This document shows positions 6,498 through 12,445 of a stretch of DNA of 56,927 bases, piece by piece (positions within the stretch are counted from its first letter, which is position 1; every line of letters begins with the position of its first letter). The DNA comes from a virus. The notes under the pieces were generated by a model, which saw only the letters and a program-made list of their open reading frames with translations, did not search any database and was not told where the DNA came from. The position numbers and the translations under genes were made by a program. The stretch lies in the IMG/VR virus record IMGVR_UViG_3300037247_001878, positions 1-56,927 of that record; one strand, given 5' to 3'.

Positions 6498-6526
6498 TTG
6501 AGGTTATTAATGTCGCGCCCCATAAT
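6498..6526 (+). promoter_or_regulatory. Promoter of the class II tRNA
   Basis: TTGAGG (6498-6503), 17-base spacer, CATAAT (6521-6526). The tRNA 5' end follows only nine bases after the -10 box, so transcription would start almost at the mature 5' end. Confidence 0.7.
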
Positions 6527-6534
6527 GCGCGCTA

Positions 6535-6623
6535 GGGGGTGTGGTGGAATTGGTAGACACGGGTGATTTGTAATCTCCTGGGGTTGATCCCCCGTGCAGG
6601 TTCGAGTCCTGTCACCCCTACCA
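6535..6623 (+). tRNA. Class II tRNA with leucine-type body and UGU anticodon
   Basis: 89 nt including encoded CCA. The acceptor GGGGGTG pairs with CACCCCT (G1-T72 wobble); the discriminator is A73. The D arm GTG/CAC carries the AATTGGTAGA loop typical of bacterial tRNA-Leu. The anticodon stem GGTGA/TCTCC has one T-T mismatch. Loop TTTGTAA places TGT at 34-36 (reading ACA, Thr). The variable arm is GGGG-TTGAT-CCCC, and the T arm is GCAGG-TTCGAGT-CCTGT. LeuRS in bacteria relies on A73 and the body rather than the anticodon, so mischarging with leucine is conceivable. A promoter sits directly upstream. It may be a true mis-anticodoned tRNA or a non-decoding tRNA-like RNA. Confidence 0.82.
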
Positions 6624-6657
6624 CCTAACCCATTGAAATACTTAAAAACTTTCGTTA

Positions 6658-6686
6658 TTGATTTTGAAACCAGGGAATCGTATATT
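6658..6686 (+). promoter_or_regulatory. Promoter of predicted small RNA
   Basis: TTGATT (6658-6663), a 17-base spacer and TATATT (6681-6686) make a good sigma70-type promoter in an A+T-rich stretch, 35 bases after the tRNA. The predicted start is near 6693. Confidence 0.65.
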
Positions 6687-6692
6687 ATGTGA

Positions 6693-6806
6693 AGGTTGGT
6701 CTCTCGGAGCTGGTCCGATTTAATCACGGATCAGTTTACAACTACTGACCTAAGAGGAATTTGAGTGCGGGCCAATTGTCGAGAGACGGCCCGCACTTAC
6801 CTTTTC
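6693..6806 (+). ncRNA. Predicted structured small RNA ending in a terminator
   Basis: About 114 nt between a good promoter and a stem-loop. Visible pairings are GGTCCG with CGGATC (one G-U) around 6713-6732, TCAGT with ACTGA around 6731-6748, and a final ten-base stem (6764-6773 with 6788-6797). The 5' segment GTCTCTCG (6699-6706) is exactly complementary to CGAGAGAC in the loop of the final stem (6780-6787), so a pseudoknot or terminator switch is possible. No convincing reading frame fills it. Family unknown; a leader or antisense role toward the opposite-strand gene after it is an alternative. Confidence 0.5.
6764..6797 (+). terminator. Terminator-like stem-loop of the small RNA
   Basis: AGTGCGGGCC and GGCCCGCACT pair over ten bases with a 14-base loop, then TTACCTTTTC. 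The loop contains CGAGAGAC, complementary to the RNA's own 5' region. The stem could also end transcription of the minus-strand gene that stops at 6842. Confidence 0.55.
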
Positions 6807-6841
6807 AACCCGCCCCTGCCGATGCCCCTCCCGCGAAAAGA

Positions 6842-7069
6842 TCAGTCGTCCGAAATCCGCAACGTCTGACACCCGGCCGCCGCAAGGCACTGGATCAGGA
6901 ACACGGCACTAAACCCGCCCCGGCTGATCTTGTTGTTCAGATTCCGCTCGGTCTCATGAATTTCCATCGCCTCTAGGCGTACAGATAAGTCACGATACGT
7001 CACGTTTCGGCGCTTTAGCTCGGCTTTCAGCAGACCCTTGACCCGGGCTTGCCACTCGGTGTCCGGCAT
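6842..7069 (-). CDS. DUF6471-like small DNA-binding protein
   Basis: 75 residues (MPDTEWQARVKGLLKAELKR at the start, then a helix-turn-helix-like middle and HETERNLNNKISRGGF with the C-terminal CLAAAGCQTLRI). The sequence matches my recollection of DUF6471 proteins, which are short XRE-like factors often beside mobile genes. It is divergent from the transposase and shares with it an intergenic region holding three copies of ATCACCATAT, so it probably represses one or both promoters. That regulatory role is inferred. Confidence 0.75.
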   Translation of the reverse strand: MPDTEWQARVKGLLKAELKRRNVTYRDLSVRLEAMEIHETERNLNNKISRGGFSAVFLIQCLAAAGCQTLRISDD

Positions 7070-7095
7070 ACGGTATCTCCGATTTCAGGGGTTAT

Positions 7096-7177
7096 ATCAC
7101 CATATTCGATATATAAGCCCTTGAATTCGAGATACAAGATCACCATATCTGATGGTAGACACCCCGGATATGGTGAT
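7096..7177. promoter_or_regulatory. Operator array ATCACCATAT (three copies) at the transposase promoter
   Basis: ATCACCATAT occurs at 7096-7105 and 7139-7148 and, inverted, at 7168-7177. A promoter TTGAAT (7121-7126), 17 bases, CATATC overlaps the second copy, and the third copy lies just before the transposase ATG. The array fits autoregulation of transposition by the divergently encoded DUF6471-like protein. Confidence 0.6.
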
Positions 7178-7181
7178 AAAA

Positions 7182-8147
7182 ATGACCCAGCACTTCCTAC
7201 TTTCCGCCCAAGCTCGGACCCTCAGCCTGGCCAAGGTCATGCGGCTGTCCGACCGAGAGGCTTACCAGACGTTCGCGCGCATCCGCTGGGCTCAGAACGA
7301 CGGCGAGCCCTTTTGCCCACGCTGCGGCTGCGTAGCGGTCTACACGTACCGCTCACGGCCTATCTACAAGTGCCAGGGCTGCGAAAGCCAGTTCTCGATC
7401 ACCACGGATACGATCTTCGCCAGTCGCAAGCTGCCGATCCGCGATTTGCTGGCCGCCATCGCGATCTTCGTGAACGGGGCCAAGGGCATTTCGGCGCTGC
7501 AATTGAGCCGTGACCTGGACTGCCAGTACAAGACGGCTTTCGTCCTGGCTCACAAGTTGCGCGAAGCCATGGGCGCCGAAATGAAGGGCCGCAAGCTGTC
7601 CGGCCATGTCGAAGTCGATGGCGCGTACTTCGGCGGCTATGTGCGACCCGAAAACCGCAAGGAGGACCGCGTAGATCGCCGTTTGTCCGAGCATCGTTCC
7701 GGCAAGCGCCGGGTCGTTATCATCATGCGCGAGCGTGGCGGTAAGTCCTTTCCGTTCGTTTGCCAGACAGAAGATCAGTCCGTACCCGTGATCCGCGCGC
7801 GCGTCCTGTCGGGCACCACGGTTTATGCCGACGAGTCCTCAAGCTGGGATGCGCTACACGCCAAGTACGACATGCACCGCGTCAATCACTCGATCATGTT
7901 CCAGGACGAAGGCAAGGCCGATACCAATCAGGCCGAAAGCTACTTCTCCCGTCTGCGTCGCGCGGAGATTGGCACACACCACCACATTAGCGGGCGGTAT
8001 CTGCACTCCTACGCGAACGAAATGGCTTGGCGTGAAGATCACCGCCGCAAGCCGAACGGAACGCAGTATCTCCTAGTCGCCGCTGCCGCTCTTGGCCATC
8101 CGGTGTCGCGGGAATGGAAAGGCTATTGGCAGCGGAGCGTGAACTAG
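7182..8147 (+). CDS. IS1595-family (ISXO2-like) DDE transposase
   Basis: 321 residues from ATG 7182; the typical family opening MTQHFLLSAQARTLSL fits this start better than the ATG at 7152. A zinc ribbon has Cys45/Cys48 and Cys64/Cys67. The ISXO2-type catalytic domain follows, with Asp146 (VEVDGAYFGG), Asp217 (VYADESSSWD) and the Asn249/Glu252 block (TNQAESYFSRLRR), then GTHHHIS. It cuts and pastes the element by recognising the 24-bp ends. All key residues are present and the element is complete, so it may still be mobile. The ribosome site is weak, as is usual for transposases. Confidence 0.93.
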   Translation: MTQHFLLSAQARTLSLAKVMRLSDREAYQTFARIRWAQNDGEPFCPRCGCVAVYTYRSRPIYKCQGCESQFSITTDTIFASRKLPIRDLLAAIAIFVNGAKGISALQLSRDLDCQYKTAFVLAHKLREAMGAEMKGRKLSGHVEVDGAYFGGYVRPENRKEDRVDRRLSEHRSGKRRVVIIMRERGGKSFPFVCQTEDQSVPVIRARVLSGTTVYADESSSWDALHAKYDMHRVNHSIMFQDEGKADTNQAESYFSRLRRAEIGTHHHISGRYLHSYANEMAWREDHRRKPNGTQYLLVAAAALGHPVSREWKGYWQRSVN

Positions 8148-8202
8148 CTTGAACAACAAGATTAGTTGAGGCAGGGTGCTACAACGTTAGACTAGACGAT
8201 TC

Positions 8203-9138
8203 TTAGTCACCTTTAAATAGCTCTGGAATTCTCAAATCAAAAAGAGCGCTCAAAAAGGCGCCTGAAATCAACGCGATAACTATCCAAATCATTTTTGCGC
8301 CAAAAAAGAGGCCGCTCATCTTATCAAGTCTAGTGCGAATTGTTTCGTCCTCTTGTTTTCGCGCGTCTTTTTCTTCTCTTAGTCCCTCCAGCAATTTATC
8401 AATTTGCCGACTTTGCTTCTCAAGAGACTCCCGAAAGGTGCCCTTCCAATCTCGATCCTCGCGAACCTCTGTAGTGAGCGCGGTAAGCTGACTTTCCAAA
8501 TTGGCTACGGCATCGGCCAAAGAGGTAAGTTCTACTGGCTTGTAGTTTTTGATCAGGGTAATCAAGTCATCGGGAAACTCGCCCTCCGTTGTGGTCTCAG
8601 GGGTAGGAAAGTGAGTCTGTTCTTCATCGGAAAGCTGATAGAATAGTGCAGCTATGAGCTTCTTTCTAGGTCGAAGCACGAATGGCGTCGAAGAGACATT
8701 ATAGAGTCCAAGCCACAATGGTCCCCTGTATAAAGGGTCAATGCAGAACCCACCAAGTGCTATAATCCCAGCATGACTAATTTTTCTCTTTGGGCTCAAA
8801 ACCGCAATTATATTTTCTGGCAGATCCAATTCCTCAATTGTTCGGACGAATACTACTTCTCCGGGTTCAATTGTAACTGAAGCCCTTTCCATCTCGGATA
8901 ATTTTTCGATGTCTACGGGCTGTCCAAAAGAGGCTTTCAATATCTGAGGGCTCAGCCGAAAGTCATACTTTGCACCCTCTACGCACTGTGAATTCCCGTG
9001 CTTGATGAAGCCATCCTCGACGGCGCCACGCAATCCGTCGCCCGTAATCAGCATTGCCATCGGCCAGGCTTCCCCCACGCCTGTAGTCGGCGGCTCGTGA
9101 TGGTCCACAACATCTTGTGGTTCTTGACTCGTTTGCAT
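8203..9138 (-). CDS. dCTP-deaminase/dUTPase-fold protein with coiled coil and C-terminal membrane anchor
   Basis: 311 residues. Residues about 30-180 follow the Dcd/dUTPase fold (YDFRLSP; PGEVVFVRTIEELDLP; AVLSPKRKISHAGI; IDPLYRGPLWLGLYN; LRPRKKLIAALFYQL). Aligned by eye to E. coli Dcd (IDPGWSGCIVLEFYN), the catalytic Glu is Gly144 here, while the motif-3 Asp (IDPLY) remains. A charged coiled coil spans about 205-265 and one membrane span 283-300. Dcd-fold enzymes lower dCTP in anti-phage defence; this one may bind nucleotides or hydrolyse dUTP instead. The region is A+T-rich. A TATAAT box (9196-9191) lies upstream. Confidence 0.7.
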   Translation of the reverse strand: MQTSQEPQDVVDHHEPPTTGVGEAWPMAMLITGDGLRGAVEDGFIKHGNSQCVEGAKYDFRLSPQILKASFGQPVDIEKLSEMERASVTIEPGEVVFVRTIEELDLPENIIAVLSPKRKISHAGIIALGGFCIDPLYRGPLWLGLYNVSSTPFVLRPRKKLIAALFYQLSDEEQTHFPTPETTTEGEFPDDLITLIKNYKPVELTSLADAVANLESQLTALTTEVREDRDWKGTFRESLEKQSRQIDKLLEGLREEKDARKQEDETIRTRLDKMSGLFFGAKMIWIVIALISGAFLSALFDLRIPELFKGD

Positions 9139-9190
9139 CCTACACCTGCCGGTTCACCACGTCGAGCCGTTTTCGAATCACCTATTGCCT

Positions 9191-9196
9191 ATTATA
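9191..9196 (-). promoter_or_regulatory. -10 box of the dCTP-deaminase-fold gene
   Basis: A perfect TATAAT on the minus strand lies 52 bases upstream of the ATG at 9138, in a strongly A+T-rich stretch. No convincing -35 box is seen 17 bases away. Confidence 0.5.
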
Positions 9197-9233
9197 GAAC
9201 AAATACAGAACATTGGTATAGCAAAAAGTATGG

Positions 9234-9257
9234 AGGTGCGCTTGCTACCTAATACCG
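9234..9257 (-). repeat. Right terminal inverted repeat
   Basis: Reads AGGTGCGC then TTGCTACCTAATACCG on the plus strand. It is the inverted partner of 5394-5417 with two mismatches. Confidence 0.9.
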
Positions 9258-9265
9258 AAAAAGTC
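9258..9265. repeat. Right 8-bp target-site duplication (AAAAAGTC)
   Basis: Direct repeat of 5386-5393. Removing the transposon and one copy restores a continuous sequence between the endolysin gene and the small lysis genes. Confidence 0.92.
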
Positions 9266-9324
9266 TTGCGATCGCAAAGGTGCGGCGGACGCCGGGCCTA
9301 TTTGGGACTTGGGTCTCACCGGGT

Positions 9325-10341
9325 TTAGTTCGTGTCGATGATCGCCTGCCAGCCATACGAACCGAGGCAGAGCTCCCAGCGGTACGGCAGGCCGGCCCAG
9401 GGCGCGATGTGGGCGAAAAGGTTGTCGGCGACGTAGACGCCAGCGGACAGGAAGCTGAGGAGCACCAGGTGGCCGCGGCCGTCTGGCACGCGGCAGATGC
9501 CGGGCCTGAGAATCCCCATGGGCCAGCCACGCGCGGCCAGGCGCGCGCGCTTGGTCAGCGCCAGGTCCTCGCAGTCGCCGGCCTCGCCGTCCTCGAGCAG
9601 GCGCCAATTGTCGTTGCCGGCCGGGTCGGGCCGGTACGGGCAGTGGTCGTTGACCTCGCGGTTTATGCGGATCAGATCGTCGATGAAGGTTGGCGCGTGG
9701 AACAGCGACACGCGTTCGCCCGCTGCCTGGTCCGGGTGACGCTCAAGGAAATCTAGCCACTGCGGCGGGTCCTGGACACGGAAGCCCAAGGTCATCGGCG
9801 TCGAGGCGCGGAGGCCCGGCGCGGGGCTGGGTTGGCCAGAGCCGGGCTCCGGGGCGCCCGCATCGTCCAGGAACGCGGGGCCGTGCCAGTGCGGCTCGAC
9901 CGCCGCCATGTAGTGCTCGGCCGTGCCCTTGCCGGCCGAAGTATTGTAAACCCGTTTCCAATATCGGGCCTGGCCCGCCAGGTCGGCGGCAGGAGGCAGG
10001 GCCGCCGGGTCGCGGTAGTAGATCAGGCGCGCGACGGCGGTGGCATAGGCGAGGTTCCAGACCAGTTGGCTCCCGCGCGGCTGGTCCGCAAGCCTGAAGG
10101 CGGCCAGCTTGCCCGCCAATGCCGGGCGGAAGCGGAGCCAGTTGCGGTACAGATCGACATGCGTGTCGGGCTCGACCTGATAGAGGCCGAGCGCCGGGCC
10201 GCCGTCCTGTTTCAGCTTCCGCAGCCCGCTCTCGGCCAACGCCGTGCCGAGCAGCAGGCGTTCGGCGGCGAGCGAGTGCAAACCGAGGCCCTGGAGCGTC
10301 GGGCGGATGACCAGGAGGGCGAACTGGAATGGGTCGATCAT
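9325..10341 (-). CDS. Bifunctional endolysin: muramidase-like domain plus BTLCP-type cysteine peptidase
   Basis: 338 residues. The N-terminal part (about 20-150) is lysozyme/transglycosylase-like, with Glu37 in LLGTALAESGLRKLK and GPALGLYQVEP. After a Pro/Gly-rich linker (about 160-185), residues 205-330 match the bacterial transglutaminase-like cysteine peptidase family: NWRLLEDGEAGDCEDLALTK (Cys257), GRGHLVLL (His291), VADNL (Asp306). The start overlaps the stop of the holin-like gene (ATGA). No signal peptide is seen, so it would need holin for release. The peptidase half could cut cross-links or another envelope protein. Activity of both halves is predicted only. Confidence 0.75.
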   Translation of the reverse strand: MIDPFQFALLVIRPTLQGLGLHSLAAERLLLGTALAESGLRKLKQDGGPALGLYQVEPDTHVDLYRNWLRFRPALAGKLAAFRLADQPRGSQLVWNLAYATAVARLIYYRDPAALPPAADLAGQARYWKRVYNTSAGKGTAEHYMAAVEPHWHGPAFLDDAGAPEPGSGQPSPAPGLRASTPMTLGFRVQDPPQWLDFLERHPDQAAGERVSLFHAPTFIDDLIRINREVNDHCPYRPDPAGNDNWRLLEDGEAGDCEDLALTKRARLAARGWPMGILRPGICRVPDGRGHLVLLSFLSAGVYVADNLFAHIAPWAGLPYRWELCLGSYGWQAIIDTN

Positions 10342-10598
10342 CGCTCGCTCCTCGGGCCCTCGATCCAGCGGTCGAGCTTCTCCTCGATCGACCTCAGGTG
10401 ATTGGCAATACGATTCTCGACGTCCTTGAGATAGCCGATGGTGGCGTACTTCTCGGCCACCTCGACCTTGTAGGCGCCCAGTTGCCGCTCGACCTTGGCC
10501 GCCGCCGCCTTGGCGCAGAGCGCCAGGCGGATGGCGAAGCCGAAGGTGGCGAGCGAAATAACGCCGAGCAGGCCCAGAACGGCATCGATCCAACCCAT
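10338..10598 (-). CDS. Holin-like membrane protein with coiled coil
   Basis: 86 residues: one hydrophobic span (about 5-27, AVLGLLGVISLATFGFAI) followed by a long helix rich in Glu, Lys and Arg (KVERQLGAYKVEVAEKYATI). The arrangement fits small phage hemolysin/holin or inner-spanin-like proteins. It directly precedes and overlaps the endolysin gene (ATGA), which supports a lysis role. Which of holin or spanin applies cannot be settled from the sequence. Confidence 0.65.
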   Translation of the reverse strand: MGWIDAVLGLLGVISLATFGFAIRLALCAKAAAAKVERQLGAYKVEVAEKYATIGYLKDVENRIANHLRSIEEKLDRWIEGPRSER

Positions 10599-10609
10599 GC
10601 GCCTGCCCC

Positions 10610-10936
10610 TTACAGCGCCATGTTGCGGCGCGGCGGCGGCGCCGGCGCGGCATTGTTGCGCCAGCCGTCGCCGGAGCCGACCAGGCAGGCCGGGCCGCCG
10701 GGCGCGGTCACGGTGATGGTCCAGGTGCCGGTTTTCGGGTTCTCGAAGACTTCGACCAGCGCACCGACCGAGGAGATGCCCGAGGCGCTTACCGCCTCGC
10801 CATACTTTCTTGCCAGGTGCTCCACGACCTTGTAGCGCAGGTCGCAGGCCGTTTGTTCGCCCGCCACCGCCGCGCCCGAAAACGACAGCGCCGCGAAGGC
10901 GGCGAGAATCAACAAAGCCGCCCGCAGGCGGCTCAC
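10610..10936 (-). CDS. Exported small protein upstream of lysis genes
   Basis: 108 residues with a clear signal peptide (AALLILAAFAALSFSGAAVAG, split after Ala). The mature part has two Cys (ACDLRYKVVEHLARKYGEA and PACLVGSGDGW) that could form a disulfide, then a Pro-rich end. Similar periplasmic proteins occur in alphaproteobacteria and their phages without known function. It sits between the tail fibre and the holin-like gene, so a role in lysis or envelope interaction is possible. Confidence 0.65.
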   Translation of the reverse strand: MSRLRAALLILAAFAALSFSGAAVAGEQTACDLRYKVVEHLARKYGEAVSASGISSVGALVEVFENPKTGTWTITVTAPGGPACLVGSGDGWRNNAAPAPPPRRNMAL

Positions 10937-10963
10937 GCAAAATTTCGCATGATCTCCCCCTCG

Positions 10964-12427
10964 CTAAGGTTGGGTGACGATCTCGAACCAGGTCACGGTC
11001 CAGTCGATGGTGTGGGCGGCCTCGCCGGTGACCTTGATCTCCCACTCGTCGCTGGTGTCGTTGGCCTCGAAGGTCGCGTCCCAGGTGGCGGCGCCGGCGT
11101 CGGCGACCTCGGTCACGTTGGGGGTGGGCGCGCTCGAGGTGCCGCCCTCGTTGCGCGCGCCGCCGAAGATCTCGAAGTGGTAGGTGTCGCCGGTGGCGTC
11201 CTCGCGGCCGTGGCCGGTGGCGCGGATGGTGTGCGCCGAGTCCGCCGCCATGGCGCCGGAGGCGAGCACGGTCTGGGTCGCGTCGGTCGTCTGGACCGTG
11301 GCGGTTTGGCCCGATTCCGTGGTCTCGACGGCCTCGATGGAGAAACTTGTTTTGTCGCTGAGAAGTGTAACTGAACTGTCGCCTTCAATAGACAAAAACA
11401 ACTCGAAATAGTCCGTCGCGACAACGTCCAGCACAGGACTTGTTAGGGATACCCGCGACAGGGTATTACTGATTTCACTCAATTGTTCCGACTTCCCCGG
11501 GTAGGAAGACGCGCCATTTTTCTTGATCGAGAGTGAGACGAAATTTCCCGTGGCAATGAGGTCTATGGCAACCACGCCTTTGAGCCTGACCCGCGTTACG
11601 CCCGCTGGCACCGTGAGACGGGTATTGTTCGTCGAATTGTCGTGGAAGGCGTCCGTATCATACTGTTCCTCGTCAAACGGAATCGCCGCCGCCGGCGAGA
11701 AATCCTGCGTCAACAGGTCGGAGGGAAATGTGACCAGCGCGCCCTTGAACGGGAAGGCGCCGCTCCCGCCTCCGCCGCCGCCGGACTGGGCCTCCGGCAC
11801 CCAGGCGCCGCTGCGCCGCACCAGCACCTCGCCCTCGGCCGGGCCGGCGGTCGGGTAATCGACGTCGCCGACCTCGTCGAGGGTCGCCGGCGCGCCGGTC
11901 TGGGCCTCGGGCACCCAGAGGGCGCCGCGCCGCACCAGCACGTCGGCCTCGGCCGGCCCGGCGGTCTGATAGTCGACGTCGGGCACGTCGTCGAGGGTAT
12001 CTATGGTGGTGCCGTCCGCTCCGGCGGCGCCGGTGGGCCCGGTCAGGTTGTCGATCTGCACCCAGCCGGTGGTGCCCTGATGCTGATACACGTCGCCGCC
12101 GGCGGTATCGAGGTAGAGGTCGCCCTCCTCGCCGAGCTCGGCGGCAGGCGCGCCCGAGCCGGTGAACCAGGTCCGCGCCGGGGCGGTCGGCAGGGTGAAG
12201 GGGCCGAAGGTGCTGGAGTCGGCCATGTGGATGGTCATGGAGGCGCCGACCACCGTGATCGCGGAGATCTCCACCGGCAAAGGCGGGTTTAGTTCGATGT
12301 CGACCACGCGCTCGTCGAGGTCGTAGAAGTTCTCGTCGACCTCAGTGGGCGTGAGATTCGACCCCTTGCCCGAGCCCCACCGGGTTACGTCGGTGGTGCG
12401 GAAGATGAGGCCGCTGGTATGGGTCAT
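10964..12427 (-). CDS. Tail fibre protein with internal repeats
   Basis: 487 residues. A conserved tail-attachment-like N terminus (about 1-110) is followed by a short collagen-like GPTGAAGADG. Next are two consecutive 35-residue repeats (TLDDVPDVDYQTAGPAEADV and TLDEVGDVDYPTAGPAEGEV, each ending in WVPEAQ) and a Gly linker. A C1q/TNF-like region (VPAGVTRVRLKGVVAID) and a Thr/Ala-rich beta-rich C terminus complete it. Repeats of this form usually build trimeric fibres with a receptor-binding tip. It is last in the tail module. The segment near 11340-11560 is more A+T-rich, hinting at an exchanged tip domain. Confidence 0.75.
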   Translation of the reverse strand: MTHTSGLIFRTTDVTRWGSGKGSNLTPTEVDENFYDLDERVVDIELNPPLPVEISAITVVGASMTIHMADSSTFGPFTLPTAPARTWFTGSGAPAAELGEEGDLYLDTAGGDVYQHQGTTGWVQIDNLTGPTGAAGADGTTIDTLDDVPDVDYQTAGPAEADVLVRRGALWVPEAQTGAPATLDEVGDVDYPTAGPAEGEVLVRRSGAWVPEAQSGGGGGGSGAFPFKGALVTFPSDLLTQDFSPAAAIPFDEEQYDTDAFHDNSTNNTRLTVPAGVTRVRLKGVVAIDLIATGNFVSLSIKKNGASSYPGKSEQLSEISNTLSRVSLTSPVLDVVATDYFELFLSIEGDSSVTLLSDKTSFSIEAVETTESGQTATVQTTDATQTVLASGAMAADSAHTIRATGHGREDATGDTYHFEIFGGARNEGGTSSAPTPNVTEVADAGAATWDATFEANDTSDEWEIKVTGEAAHTIDWTVTWFEIVTQP

Positions 12428-12445
12428 ATCCGAATGAGCTCCTGA

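Larger units (their letters stand above)
5394..9257. mobile_element. IS1595-family transposon with passenger genes (3,864 bp)
   Basis: The ends are 24-bp inverted repeats (5394-5417 and 9234-9257, 22 of 24 matching) flanked by perfect 8-bp direct repeats AAAAAGTC. Inside are an ISXO2/IS1595-type DDE transposase (7182-8147) and several passengers: a winged-helix-like protein, a GIY-YIG protein, a class II tRNA, a predicted small RNA, a DUF6471-like protein and a dCTP-deaminase-fold membrane protein. Several parts are clearly more A+T-rich than the phage. The intact ends and duplication indicate a recent, single insertion. It interrupts the lysis region between the endolysin gene and the small membrane protein/lipoprotein pair. 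Confidence 0.92.

Noticed and set aside
6491-6727. Minus-strand frame over the class II tRNA
   Set aside because: The peptide with GRGDRTRTC is a well-known by-product of tRNA genes; the tRNA explains the sequence.
6761-6976. Plus-strand frame overlapping the small RNA and the DUF6471-like gene
   Set aside because: It starts at TTG inside the terminator stem, is Pro-rich and runs antisense to a recognised gene.
9266-9277. Perfect palindrome TTGCGATCGCAA as a repressor operator
   Set aside because: It resembles half-sites of the switch, but its spacing does not fit TCGC-N6-GCGA and no promoter is evident nearby.
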